From positions 256,123,065-256,187,064 of the forward strand of contig JBOZIK010000001.1 in NCBI GenBank assembly GCA_051453625.1: a stretch of DNA of 64,000 nucleotides, written 5' to 3'. How positions within the stretch are numbered: the stretch's first letter is position 1; each line of letters opens with the position of its first letter. This document shows, piece by piece, positions 31,834-44,389 of this stretch. The translations under genes and the position numbers were made by a program. The notes under the pieces were generated by a model. That model worked only from the letters and a program-made list of their open reading frames with translations, ran no database searches and was not told where the DNA came from. The stretch comes from Welwitschia mirabilis (Eukaryota > Gnetophyta > Gnetopsida > Welwitschiales).

Positions 31834-31846
31834 CACTTACTATCTT
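31834..31846. repeat. Target-site duplication of the LINE, right copy
   Basis: CACTTACTATCTT, identical to 25456-25468. The empty site would have read TAAAG, this 13-mer, then GTTTTACTGC. Confidence 0.9.
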
Positions 31847-33589
31847 GTTTTACTGCATTATTCAGAGTCTTTGCTACTATTTAATGTAACTGTCTGGGTC
31901 TTTTCCAAGTTAAACTTTAAACTCTTGGAATGTGCTGAAATATTTACTATCTAATTTCGGTGTGATTTTTCAGCAAAGACATACACTTCTGGTGGGGAAA
32001 ACTACACAGACATAGAAAACTACACAGACATAGAAAACTACACACAAAGGCACAGCTGTTTCAAAACTGTATTTTGAAATTAATTTGAAATTTTTCAGGC
32101 AGGTACCCCTCCTTGTCAAATGCACACCATAGCAAGTTGCAATCTCCTAAAGGTTTCTAGCCTGATACTGAGTACAACAGCGATCAGCAACAATCCTAAT
32201 CAAGCACATCATCATTGACACCATCGGCTATGTGATGTTACACAAATACTTTGTTCCTGCCTACCATAGATAACAAGAAAGAACATAAAGCCGCAAACGT
32301 ACCTTTGGTCTTTCTCTTCCCAACATCCTTACCCCACGCACCTCTAATTTTCCTTTAGTATTTATTCTGATCTGGAGTCTATTTAGGACTAAAAAGATAC
32401 AAAATTGATGCATGATGGCAATTGGCGCTTCAAGTATTTTTCGTGCCTCTTTCCAGATACCAGGATATTATTATATATTGTAGGATACTATGCGGCTAGG
32501 GAATGTATTATGTCTCCTTGTAAGGTCCGTTTTTGTTGTGCACTTGTTGCTAGTGCACACACTTTTTGGTGTATTACATACCCATTTTCAATAAGGCAAC
32601 ATAGACCAGCCACCTTCCCTTCCTGACCATTCTAATGGTGATCAACATTCCCAGAAACTTGTCTCTTGAAATAACTTTACCACAAGCTTACACTTTCATG
32701 AGCTGAGGACTGTCAGCACCTACTTTAGTTAACAATACCAAAACCATCCATACAACCTGAAACATGTGGCCAAAGTGCAATTTTTTTCGTTTGTGTTTGC
32801 ATAGATACATGCCTTGTTCAGTCAATCAAAGACATCCGGAGAAAGAAATAGAGCATGTAAATCTCGCAGTGAGATGCCACATTTGTCGCCTTGAAAAGAA
32901 TCAACATGACGGTGCATCTTGATGCAAAAGGAGGGGTGATAGGAAAAGGCTACAACCTAGGGATTGAAATCCATGAGCTAATAATAATGGAAGAAAGAGA
33001 AATGAAGTGCATATAGCGAACGTTACAAGAAGATGAATATTTAACCACAGTTTTCACCATGAAAAAGGATAAAAAATGATGATGTATCTCATCGCAAAAG
33101 AAAAGGCAAAGAGAAAAATCTAATAATTAATAATCGAAATTCATGAGCAAATAATAGAATACAGTGTTGGAAAGATGTCCAAAAAACTTAAGATAGTATA
33201 TACAGATAACATTAAAGGAGATGAATATTTTACCGGTCTGGTAGACCAAGAAAAGTTACACAGTTGATGGCAGCATTTCTGAAAAAACTTGACGTATTGT
33301 CTTAAAAGCATGTCTTGGATATTTGTCCATACAAATTTCTTCTAATTGACAAGAGAAGCCTTGACAAATTATTTCATCATACAAAATGTACCCATCTTCA
33401 AACCATGGCATTTCAATACCAAATCATATGTACAGCAAAGAATAAAAGCATATATCTCAAAAGGTAATGTCATATTAAGGGCATTAAGGGGAAAATATAC
33501 AGTTCTAGCATACAGAAAACCAGAAAGTAGCCCGCTTGTGTCTTTTGTTCTGTGCTACTGAATAATTTTCATGGCTGTCCCTCTTCTAA
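31847..33589 (-). other. Region between the LINE and the LOG2-like gene, including its 3' UTR
   Basis: Noncoding on both strands. A short direct repeat (ACTACACAGACATAGAAA, twice at about 32006-32041) was seen. The part next to 33590 must hold the 3' UTR of the minus-strand gene; its poly(A) site could not be placed. The longest open frame (32405-32626, plus) looks random. Confidence 0.6.
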
Positions 33590-36500
33590 TTACTCATCCT
33601 TGTTAACCTTAATCTCCATCAATCGTTCCACTGGCCGTCGACATATAGGACAGCGGTTTGTCTGCATCCTTAGAAGCTTTGCACATTCACCACACATACA
33701 CTGAAAAAAACACATGCAATTCAACAATTTGACATCTGTAGAAATGAAAATGACAAACTAAAAATATAACAGGATGATAGCATATACCATGTGTCTACAA
33801 GGCAACACGGTTGTATCTCTTGGTTCAGACATGCATATAACACATTCTTTTCCTGGATCATTTGAATCAAAGTCTGAACCTGCTGAACTCCCTATGCCAT
33901 ATATTTCCTGTAGCTCATATCGGGTACCATCAACCCACAAAATCTGTTTAACAACTTTAACACGATATTCTCCATTATCTTTCTTCTCAAAGACGGCTTG
34001 AGTAATTTGTGAATTTACTGACTTAGGCAACGGATTGCCAATCAGTTCTCCATTTGACACATCATCAAGTGTTTGACTTGCAGAAGCCTCAGCCCTGATC
34101 ACCAGGGGAAACACTTCATCCTGGTCAACTTTTGTTAACTCAGATTCCTCAAAAAATGATAGATCAATACCACTTCCAGATGGCTGACAGAATTTTTGTC
34201 CAAGCCCTTTCTCAAATGGTATCTTTATAGGGGGGCATATGTCCGGCCTCAATGCTGTGAGGCTACAACCCATGCCTTCTTTTGCAAAGAAGAAAATGCT
34301 TATGCTGCAAACATAAACGAATCATGCTTAGTAAAAAAAAATAAAGACATTGCAAATCAAGCTTGTGTTCATTAAAAAGTAGTAACAATATAAATAATTT
34401 AGTAGTTAATCTGTTTCTGTAGGGTACATTATACCAGCCAAAATGGTTGTGAAAATCAAGAATTTATAATAGCCAATTTTACAGTCTTAGAAAGCATGAA
34501 GCCATTGATTGTAGACCATAAGTTAAGAAATTGAAAATTAGCTACTACAAATCTCAGTATGCCATTGGAAGCTGAAGAAAAAATTCATAGTTCTCTCTTC
34601 GATTCAAAAGGAATAGCATGCCAACCTTTACATGTAGTCAATATGATTAAATTAAAATTCCAATAAAAGGAATGGAAAACGTAAAAATAGCACAATAAAG
34701 AAATGTTAGTATTAGCTTCAAGAAGTTCATTCATAAAATAAGTCATATCCCAACAAATCTGCCAAATCAAATGTCTAGAAATATTAAGAAATGCAGTTAC
34801 ACAACCAAAAAAAAAAGAAAAACAACTTTGGATGGGCAAGAGTGAAAGCTAAAATCACACATCTTTTGCTAAGATTCTACGTGTTTTAAAGTCAGAGAAA
34901 TGTGAGAACAATAAACATGAACCATAGGAAAATTTTTCAAAGATGCTAAAGATACTTTTATACAAAGATTATACATTTCAATGTCAATCCTTGACTCTTG
35001 CTAGAAAAAGACAGGAAATTCAACGAAGAACATGGAAACAGCAACTGCCTCACTGGTGTGTTCATTGGGAAAGAGTTCTTCCAGCTAGAAAATGCATGTC
35101 ATAAAGAATAATCAAATGGGGAGTGAAGAGAAAAGGAGTTGCTCTTGTAATTGAAAATGCTAAATGAGGGCAGTGATCAAATTGGGGAGACCTGCTATGC
35201 ATTTACAGTATGCTGAAATAGAAAAGAAGACAAACAGACAACAAGAGTTAATGAGACAGCATCTTTCGAGCTCATGCTCTCAGGATACAGTGCAAAGCTG
35301 TTATCATTATAAGAGAAGCAAACCACTAACATAAAATACCTGCACAGCTTCCAGAACAAGCTTCATGGCCATCCTTCACGAAAGAATAAAATAAATGAAT
35401 GGTCACCAAAACCTTGAACCCAGGGTCTCATGTAGACCAGAAATACTCAAGCACCGTTTAATAAAAAGTGCTCTATATTTAATGGATCCATCAAACCAAG
35501 GCACATCCTAAGGTGATCTATTATAAAAAACAATGTATTTCCACAAGAAGGGGCACAACATAAATCTAAGCCAAGGGAAAAGTGAATTTGGCTTTACCAT
35601 ATAACATTCTTCCACCAAAGTGCTTTGTTTTCAGATCAGATACAGATTTGACAGGTTACCACTGATTCAGGTTGGGAACCTTTCTCCCAAGGTTATGCTA
35701 CAGAAGATGCAATAAAACTGATAGAATGAAACTTGTGGAAGAACACTTTAGCTATTCACAATCAAAGGTGAAACATGACATGATCTGTCTTGCACTTTGG
35801 TGATGTGAAAGCAGATATGAAAGTCTAAACAAAAACAATGCAAGACAAGGAATAATCCATCGTGTACAAGCACCTAGTATTGGCCTACAACTCCATTGGA
35901 AAGGCAAGAAGTTTGTTCACAACAGAAACACCAACCCTTTAAGAGTGGATATTTGAGCAATTGTAATTTGAACCAATCAACACAAAAAAAAAAAACCAAA
36001 AAAACGTCTGCTAAATCTAATTCCAAATTCAATGCTTTAAGCATCTATGAGCACAAAGGAAACACATTGCAAAGATAAATGAACTGTGCCAAAAAGGCAG
36101 TTTACATATTTCAATATATTGAATCTCAAATCAGACACACTGCAATAACTACAATATTCGTTTATAGGTAGATTGTATAGGCAGAAGATTGTACTGCAGT
36201 TTGTTGTTTATCATATTATACCTGAAATACTGTGTAGTTTTGAAGCAAGTTCTCATTATGAATGATGTAAATGAAAACATTCAAATATATCAAGGAAGCT
36301 AAAGATGGGATGAATTCAACTCCCTCATAAGAGCACTAACAATGACTGTTAACTGAAACCCCCAACATGCATCATTTTACCTATTTAACATAGCATAAAA
36401 ACGTAATCTTTTGTCTGTATCATTTTCAAGGCGCCACGTATTTTTTCCTATTTACTTGAAATTACTTGAGGCCAGTTTTAAACATAGTATTCAATTTGGA

Positions 36501-38732
36501 CGAAATTTTCCCTCAGCTAAATTCCTCTTAAAATGGCCAACCGGACCAATTTGTTTCTGGCTGAATTTTCTTCACAAAATTCACGTTTAACCATGAAATT
36601 TCTTACATGGTGAGTATTCTCCGAATTGTGCAAAATTTCGCCAAAATTTGCTAAAAGACAGAATAGAAAGAAGCAATTCTTTCAAGTTAATCAACATGGT
36701 CTCCAATAGTGTGCTTGCATCATGCACCATCCGCAAAACACGTTTATTGTCACTCCCATGGTTTTTTACTTTTCAACACTCATGATCACAGCTGCAAGTG
36801 GAAATGATTGTGAAACATTTGATTTCATTGATTTTAATTGTGATTTTTACAAGTATTTTGCTCAGTTTGTTGACTCATGTTTTGATTTTGACATCTAGAA
36901 TTTTCAATTTTATCATGTCCAATAGGGATTTCATGTTCGAAACAAAAAACAGAAGCATCTGTTTCGATTTTATTAATTTCAGTAGTGAATTAGATTTTGT
37001 TTAGGATACAATCCTGTTTGAAACAATTGATTTCGTTGATTTTAATAGCAATTTTTATAGGCACTTTGCTCAGCATGCTGATTTTTTGCTGATTTACTTT
37101 TCATTTTGAAGCCTAGTGCTTTCACTTTTATCATGTTCAATTGCGATTTCTGTTCAAAACCAAAAACCAATGCATATGTTTCCATTTTGTTAATTTTAGA
37201 AATGATCCTAGATTTTGTTTAGGAGAAAATCATGTTTGAAATAGAAGTAATTTTCATTTCAAATTTTAAGCAATGATTTTTTAGTCTAATTCGTAAATAT
37301 TTTGTCATGCTCATGCTACATCTTTTTTACCACAACATTTAGGATCTACAGTTTAACAATGCTATGGGTATTATATAGTTTTTCTTGTATGTTTTACCAT
37401 GTCTTCAATCATTTAGAATTGCTTATATTCATGGGAAAAATCAATTTCCTAATTTTTCTTATGTTTTCACCAACTCCTCAATTTTGTGCCGAATTGAACC
37501 AAGCTTTGCGTGCCAAATTTTCTGGCAAACTGAATTTCGCATTTTGTGCTGAATTGATCCAAACTTCATCTTAGATTTTCCAGTGAACCGAATTTTTTGA
37601 GGTGTCAAGTTCAATCCCAAATTACGAATTGAATCCTATGGTTTTCAATTCTATTCATTTTTTTTTTTTTTTGGGTTTCTTTTCCGTCGTTCACATAGAA
37701 TGTGCACATCATCTGAAATTTCCAAATACTACGACGTTTCAGGTTTCAAAAGTTCAAATGCCATTGTGTTTTGATCTCAATGACTGGCTACATTAAATCT
37801 TGTCCAGTATAGCCTTTTATTCTACAACATTTACAAAATATTTGCAAAGAGCCTTCTTGCATGACCATTTCCTAAACTGAAAGGTGGAGTTCCAGGAATA
37901 AAGCGATGGAAGACTAGCAATCCACCAAAAAAACACACTCTTAAAAAGCCCTTAAACATCAACTAAAGGATTGTACGCTGCTCGCCTTCCTTCCTTTACT
38001 AAATTCAAAGACAGACATGTTTAAAAAGAGAATATATCACAAGATCACCATAAATAAACAATAAACGAAACCAATTGTATTCCATAAGAGGTCTTTACTT
38101 AATTTCAGCTGCAACGATGCTTCCAAAAAATCAATAGCACGCTAAAGATGCAGAAGGTTATTCAAACATAACAAGAAGCCCTATGCAACAAGCTAAGGAA
38201 ACGAAAGGCAAGCCAAATGAGAAATTAATTAAACACAGACGAAGACAATTAACGAATGGCAAAGTTCTACGCACCTGCCAGAAACCATGGAATCGAAGTT
38301 GAAGGCAACAAGGAAGCAATCGGGATTTTGTTCATCCCTTTCCAGCCGAAGAGTCTCCCTTCTCAAATTGACATCGTTTCGAATAGTAGTAGTCTTGTGA
38401 TGCTCAACGTAAGGAGGAAGAGGGGAGGGAGAAGGAGATGGAGAAGCACCGTTTGGCCACGCAGGAGGCGCAGCAGGAGGAGGAGGCGGCCTCACGCCAT
38501 ACGGCCAAGCTTGAGGAGGCGGAGTCGGCGGCCCCGAGGGATACGGCGAATAGTATACCTGAGGCCTCATCGTGTGGTACGGATCGACATGCGGAGTGTA
38601 TGGTGCGTTTGCCGCAAAAACATACGACGCAGAAGCCGGCGGAGGCGACGAAGGAAGCGCCGGAGGAGGCCGATTATGCCTATGAGTCTGATGATGATCC
38701 TGCCTCCGCCTGCTGCTCGATATGTTTCCCAT
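33590..38732 (-). CDS. LOG2-like RING-type E3 ubiquitin ligase (LUL family)
   Basis: Three coding exons: 38732-38275, 34304-33788 and 33700-33590 (458, 517 and 111 bp; 361 residues). Splice sites are AG/GTGCGT with TTTGCAG, and ATG/GTATAT with TTTTTTCAG. The protein starts MGNISSS, a classic N-myristoylation signal at Gly2. A Pro-rich segment follows (about 22-110), then [55 protein letters not shown] and [18 protein letters not shown]. The C-terminal C3HC4 RING has C307, C310, C322, H324, C328, C331, C342 and C345. All match the Arabidopsis LOG2/LUL family, membrane-associated ligases; LOG2 acts with GDU1 in amino-acid export and stress responses. Which paralogue this is cannot be told. No defect seen. 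Confidence 0.95.
35390..35470 (-). mobile_element. tRNA-derived SINE head, fragment, in intron 1
   Basis: The minus strand reads GGTGCTTGAGTATTTCTGG then GAGACCCTGGGTTCAAGG. The spacing and wording fit pol III boxes A and B of plant SINEs, whose B box is close to GGTTCGAATCC. No second copy or target duplication was found in the window. Confidence 0.45.
36809..37270. repeat. Tandem repeat of about 210 bp in intron 1
   Basis: Unit 1 starts at 36809 (GTGAAACATTTGATTTCATTG), unit 2 at about 37016 (TTTGAAACAATTGATTTCGTTG), and a partial third at about 37227. Shared blocks include TTTGCTCAG, TTTTATCATGT-CAAT, GATTTC(A)TGTTC-AAAC and TTAGATTTTGTTTAGGA. Copies are diverged, so the duplication is old. 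Confidence 0.75.
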
Positions 38733-39180
38733 TTGATGACCTAAACAAGCCGTAATTCAATTCGATTTCTGCAAATTCATGAGAAATTAGGGTTCCACAC
38801 TTGTCCTTTCGAGTCTTCGCCTTGCCTTGAAAATGAAATCCGACCCTCCTGTGGACTGCGAGCAAAAGAAAAGGATTTCAGTAGCATTGGGAGGAATTCC
38901 GCGGGCGCAAGGAACAGAGAAGAATCATGGCGGAAAAAGCACAAGATTCACCTCCAATTTTCTTTTTTACGTTCGAATGATTCGACAGGGTCGAGGCAAA
39001 AGCAGCGTGCGCAGGAAACCCTCTGGTCGTATTTGTTTGGTGGGAGGGGTGGTTCTCCGTTCGACGACAAACAGGCGAATTAGCAGCCTCTTCTGCAATC
39101 GATTACCGATACGACTCTTAGAGACCGATACCACTGTGTTGGTGGCCATTCTTGTCCACTCTTCTCCATTATTGCCTTAA
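38733..39180 (-). promoter_or_regulatory. 5' UTR and promoter region of the LOG2-like gene
   Basis: GC-richer than the surroundings, like exon 1. Read on the minus strand, a pyrimidine/AG pair (TTTGCAG or TTTAG) just before the start codon could mark a 5' UTR intron acceptor. No TATA box was certain. Open frames on the plus strand here (38827-39180) have no family resemblance and are read as chance in GC-rich DNA. Confidence 0.5.
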
Positions 39181-40205
39181 ATATGGCCCGTTTTCCCTTT
39201 TTTACCTTATTTTGGCGTTCGATGTGAGGGTTGCCCATCAGCTTCTATGATCTGTACAATTTTTTTTTAGTTCCATATTCGTTTTTTTATATTTGTTTTT
39301 TTTAATTTGGTCGTTGTTGATTGAAAGGGCTTTTGAGAATTGAAACTACAATCACAAAGATATTAGTTTTATTAAAGTTAATTAATAAATATGGTGTGAT
39401 ACTTATTAAAGTTATTAGTTTTATTGTTTATATGAAAATTTATAAATGGCCCGTATCATCTCGAGATCTATGTATCAAATATTTGCTTGGGGAGTGGAAG
39501 GAGGAAGACTAGATATTTCATTAAAGCAATAGAGACATACACAAAAAGGTTGTAGAGAGAAGTAATGAGAAATTTTCAAAGACCTCACCTAGTACCAAAT
39601 AGTTATGTCCAAAGCTTTAACATTTTATGTTAGAATTCTATAGTGTTCCGATTGATAGGTGCCTCTTATCCGTGTATCGAAGGTACACCCATGCATGGGC
39701 TTCAATGGCTTGACTACAAGTCATAAGCAAGGCTTGGCCAACTTTCATCTTGGTAGGGGCCATCCATGGGTTTTCTGGACAAGCAAGCCAATCACTCTAG
39801 CAAGTGTAATACCTTTCCCATGAATTAAAGGAGGAGGAAGAAGAAGAAGAAAGAAAGAAGGAAAGCAAAGAAAGAAAAAGATCATTTAACTTACATGAGC
39901 CATGTAACTCAATTTTAGAATCTTAAAGTGAGGATAGCCCAATTTCAAAAGTTACCTTTGGGTTTTTAAAAATAGATTTTTATTCTAAGTTTAAAGTACA
40001 TTTTTAGAAAAATATTAATTAGAAGAGCTTACTAAATGAATAATTACTAAGGTATAAAATCCTTGATACTCCTTATAATGTACCCCAAATAATCAAAGTA
40101 AAATTGGTCATGGCGGCGTTGAAAAGAATAAGATTCCTAAATTTTAAATTGAAAAATGCATGGCTATTCTATGTTTTACATATTTATGATTTATAAATGA
40201 TGGAT
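39181..40205. other. Unassigned intergenic sequence with purine microsatellite
   Basis: AT-rich to about 39620, then a moderately GC-rich stretch (39640-39830) of unknown origin. A GGA/GAA/GAAA purine tract runs at about 39829-39882. No gene recognised. Confidence 0.6.
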
Positions 40206-40335
40206 GACCTAATTAGCTTATTATGAGGCCCAAAGTGTAATTAAATTATTCATTTGGATGATCATGATGGTTATAACCCTAAAGTGAAGTACAGCCACTA
40301 AAGGTTTCAAGCTTAACATCCCCTATAAATGGTGG
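40206..40335 (+). mobile_element. SINE-like repeat body, copy 2
   Basis: GTGTAATTAAATTATTCATTTGG, GATCATGATGGTTATAACC, AGTGAAGTACAGCCAC and TTTCAAGCTTAACATCCCC line up in order with 24528-24625 of copy 1. The tRNA-like head is not clear in this copy. Confidence 0.5.
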
Positions 40336-41323
40336 ATAATGATATGTATGTCATATTATTATTTTTGATAAACTTAGATTACTTAACACTTTACTATTTA
40401 TTAAGACTCAAGATTTAAAAAAAGGTCCACTAATATTTATTCATGGTTCTCAATCTATGATCATTTTTGGTATATTATGTTTCCTTGACCCTGTAAAATG
40501 CCCTACATCAAGTTTCTTTTTTATCTAGCATGATCATGTTTTAATGTCCATTAAACTACCAATGCTTTGTCACCAACATAAAACATAGCCATTGTCAAGT
40601 TAGAAAAACATTTACATGGATTCAAAGTTATGTTCATGCCACGGTAATGACAGTTTATTAGATTTACATTATATATTTAAAATTTTACTATAAATATTGT
40701 TTATCATGTCTCTTGCTTAACAAGTTAAAATTCCTTAGATAGTAAAAGAATTTTAAATTACCATTCCCCTAGTAGATGTATTAACCATAGTTTGTTCTCT
40801 GAAGCTCATCATTATTTTCATTAAAATTAATCATCATTTGACTACAAATTTTATTATTAAACTTTCTTAACAGGCCTCCCTTTTATATTTGAAATGTTTC
40901 ATAAAGATAATTATACATACTCTTCTAACTTGATGTTAAGGTCTTTAACCTTATTTCGCCATCTCATAGCCTTTGTCATGGATAATTCTTCATGTTTTTC
41001 TTCTTAACATGCTCTTCTTGTTTGCTAATCATGATGACTATCTATGTTAATTCTTTTTTCCTTTGCATCAATATTAGTTCCTTAAGAGCTTGCATAAATC
41101 TTTATAGTCTTTTGAATTTAGGAAATCAGAGTTAAGTTATGTCTCTTTGTTGTACATTAACATCTTGTTTATTTAAAGATTTTTTTATTTGACTTTTAAA
41201 TTATTTCAATTGAAATCAATATTATAACACTTATGCCTTTAAGTAAATCATAATTATAAGTTTCACTTTTGAAACTAGTAGCAACAATTTAATTCATACT
41301 TAGTTATTTTAGAGATGATAAGG
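40336..41323. other. Unassigned AT-rich flank of element 2
   Basis: No open frame above 60 codons, no domain and no repeat partner seen in the window. Confidence 0.6.
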
Positions 41324-41328
41324 CTTTC
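41324..41328. repeat. Target-site duplication of element 2, left copy (CTTTC)
   Basis: CTTTC is directly before the 5' LTR of element 2 and again directly after its 3' LTR at 59147-59151. The match across 17.8 kb supports the whole nested structure. Confidence 0.88.
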
Positions 41329-41922
41329 TATTTACATGCAAAAATTAACATTCAAACTAAGTATACTTAATTAATTTAGCATAGGCAAAGACATTTGAAT
41401 AAGCGTTTTATCATAAAATTATATCTTTGACCATTTTATACATGACTTATGGAATTATGAACTTTTCCATAACATTTTCAGGTTAATTTCTGCCTTTTGA
41501 AAGACATGCTAGAAAATCAAGAAATTTCATTAAAAAACACCAATGTCATTATCCAAGTCACTGGTGTTGTCAGTTTTTCAAGGTAGAATGAATCCAAAGC
41601 TATATTCTTACATATTTATGGGAATTTCAACACATTCCACTTGCCGGCCTAGGTAGAAATTAAATCAAAAATAATCATCAACTTTAACAACATGTGGCAA
41701 AGGTGCAAAATGATACGTCGCAGTAACTTGTGGCAATAACAGGTATAATGACATGGAGGACACATGGCATAGCATCTAGTGGTCATAGCATCATCATCCA
41801 AAGGTTAGATCATCACCTCTTTTTCATTAGAGGACAAGGAATTCTCCTTAAGGGCCACATGACAAAATTTGTAATCTCCTCCCAATGTAATTGCCCAAAG
41901 GTGTAACCCCCCTCATTTAACC
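41329..41922 (+). repeat. Element 2 5' LTR, first part
   Basis: Starts TATTTACATGC (TG decayed to TA) and follows the 3' LTR copy from 57798 block by block, for example AAAGACATGCTA, GTCACTGGTGTTGT, ATCATCAACTTTAA and GGAGGACACATG. It ends at the element 1 insertion site. Confidence 0.92.
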
Positions 41923-43190
41923 TAATAACATGCAAAAATTTACATTTCTATCAAGGAAGTAAGGCCTTGTTAGCATGTTTAATTAATCATCACAATGGTT
42001 TCATTCATTTCTTATGCTTACGACCCTAAAAATCCTATTTTACTAATAATCTATCTTGACATTATCATTTGCAAGATAAATGTGTCATGAGGAGCATTCT
42101 GGTAGAAGATGGAAATGTGCTAAACATAATTGGCAGCACCACTAGTCTTAGGCATAGTGGTACTGGTTAGTTTAAGTAGAAAAATATCATTCTTACATTC
42201 CTAAGTTCTCTTGATGCCAGAAATTCATTTAACCATTTGTGCAAAAAGAAGATGAACAAGGAATATTTTCTAAGAAGAATCCCTCAATTTGACTCCATGA
42301 ATAATGAATTATTTTATGTACTTTGGACATTCTTTAGAATTACTCCATTAGATCTTTTGGGACCCTAATTTTGGCTTATAAATATCCTACCTCTTCTCTT
42401 TGAAGAACATCACAAGCAAATCATTATCAAAGAGAGTGAAAATTTAGTCATGAGTTCCTTCTAAGCCTTTCATAGGGATGGGCTAGCTACCAAGATAGCA
42501 TGATGCTTCTTCGTTTAGCATGAATACATTTTCAGATTAAATGCTTTACNNNNNNNNNNTGTTCTTGGTGCATTACTTTAGTATCAAGTTGTGAATGTCA
42601 TACTTATGCTTAGGATTAGCTGAGGCATGCTTTTACTTTAAGATCTATTTTGGTGATTCTCCTTTTTATTTTAGCTTACATAACCTAAATATTTATATGA
42701 AGAATCTTGAGATACCCCTACTTTTCATGCTTATTTGGTTCTTGTTGTGAAGTTTAGGTGGCTTAGTTATATCATGCACATGCTTATGATGGATGAGATT
42801 ATGCCATTATTCTTAAGCTTGGACTACATAAGCACTCATGTTTATGATGGAAGATATCATTACGCTTGAGTTGGAAGTAAACCTATATAATTTTACTTTA
42901 AGTACTTATGCTTTTCTTGAAGTTATTATGTTAGTTTGAATGCTATGTTCCATTCCTAGATCTCACATATCATTTCACTCTCTATTACTCTTTACTACTA
43001 TGCTTACTTTATTGATAGCTTTTATAATCTATCTCTATGAAAGAATGATACAAGAACTATACTACAAACAAAAGTCCTAGTATTCTCAGTAAATGTTGGG
43101 TTTGGCTATGTAAGATTTGTATCTCTAGGGAGATCTTTCTATTTATCATACATTAATAATAGACACAAGTGTAGACAAATTTCACAAATA
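41923..43190 (+). repeat. Element 1 5' LTR
   Basis: Pairs with 50373-51676 throughout. Begins TAATAACATGC and ends TTCACAAATA. A TATA-like TTATAAATATCC lies at about 42376. A 10 N gap is at 42550-42559. Confidence 0.92.
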
Positions 43191-43193
43191 GAT

Positions 43194-43214
43194 TTTTGAC
43201 ACCATTGTTGGGGA
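43194..43214 (+). promoter_or_regulatory. Element 1 primer-binding site (tRNA-Asp-like)
   Basis: TTTTGACACCATTGTTGGGGA, four bases inside the LTR end, is the Athila/Tat-type site with TGGCGCC decayed. Confidence 0.75.
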
Positions 43215-44380
43215 TAGTGACATGATAGGTATAGTGGTGTATGCATAAAATTTAATTTTTACACCCTTTTTAGTTTTTATTTTCTTTTTCTTTTTATTTT
43301 ATACTGGTTCCTTTCTAGTGTCTTTTTCCTTTTTCTTTTTATCACTGATGGATTGGTGTTGATTATTCCTAGTACTGTATTGATAAAACTTGATCTAGTA
43401 ACTTCTTTCTTCTTATTTTTCTTTTAGCTTTTTCCTTTCTTTCCTTTTAGTTTTTATTTTTATCTCTTTTCTTTTCTTTTTTTCTTACGAAATACTATCT
43501 GCATAGTATATCAAATTTTCTTAGAGGGGGTGAAATTTTATAGGTTTTGAAGAAAAGATAACAAGAAAACATATATTTAAAAAAAAATAATTTTATTATT
43601 TTATCCATCTTCTTTCTCTACTATCTTTTCTTTCTTCTCTTCCATTCTCTATCTCAAGTGATTTCATGAGTAGATACTTGAAGATGAATTTTGGAAGGAG
43701 GACTTCATTAGTAAAAACCTTAGAGAAGTGCTTTAGTACTTGCATTAGTTATTTCTATAATTTTCATTTCTTGCATTACATTGCATTGTATTTCTTATTA
43801 TTCCATTAGTCCTTTTGGAACCTTCAGTTAGTATTTCTTTTCTCAATCATCTGAACTGAACCTACATCTTAGACTATCATTTTTTCTAAAAATCTTCTTG
43901 TTATTTTTCTTGAAATGTTTTTTAAGCCATCTTATCAATGCCAATGTCTTCCCTCATTGGTATCACTAGCACATTATGTCAAACTATCTTCGTCTTTTGA
44001 GAAATTCATATTTAAGGCATCTTGAACCTCTTCACTTATCATGTGCTTTAAGAAATGTAACTTGTCTTAACTATTTTCTTACATTTTATGAACTAGAAAT
44101 GAATTTTCAATGGTACCTTGCATCAAATCCCTCCCAGATTCAACATAGATATAAATCTTAGAGGCTAGTCAAAAGAGAGACCTCAACAAAGAAATAATGA
44201 CTCTAAAAGTAACCTTCACCCAAAATAATCTATATGAACTTTAAAAGACTATCTTTAATCCCAATGTTTAGGTACACCTTCTTGCATTGTTCAACCCCTA
44301 AATTCTGAGAAAATAGGCTTTAAACTAGCATTAATTAACATATTTCACATTTTCATAGTTTAGAGTCTAAGAATCTTTAC
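43215..44380 (+). other. Element 1 leader and start of gag
   Basis: Pyrimidine-rich leader with repeated CTTTTTC blocks and TACTGGT-CC/TTTCTAGTG units to about 43660, then low-complexity sequence. The gag start could not be fixed. A coding-like piece at about 43976-44161 is doubtful. Confidence 0.5.
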
Positions 44381-44389
44381 TCACACATC

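Larger units (their letters stand above)
34305..38274 (-). other. Intron 1 of the LOG2-like gene (3970 bp)
   Basis: The long intron separates the N-terminal exon from the rest. It contains a tRNA-like repeat (35390-35470), a tandem repeat of about 210 bp (36809-37270) and AT-rich sequence. No coding domain was recognised; the open frames in it look random. Confidence 0.85.

Noticed and set aside
31618-31836. 72-codon minus-strand frame just before LINE ORF1
   Set aside because: It is the LINE 5' UTR; ORF1 itself starts in another frame at 31658.
32405-32626. 73-codon plus-strand frame between the LINE and the ligase gene
   Set aside because: No family resemblance, no start context, and a different coding style from the real exons.
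38256-38755. Two long plus-strand open frames (162 and 105 codons), Arg- or Ala/Glu-rich
   Set aside because: They are antisense to exon 1 of the LOG2-like gene, and their bias is produced by its Pro-rich, GC-rich codons.
38827-39180. 117-codon plus-strand frame and a minus-strand counterpart
   Set aside because: Both lie in the GC-richer upstream region of the ligase gene, overlap each other and show no domain.
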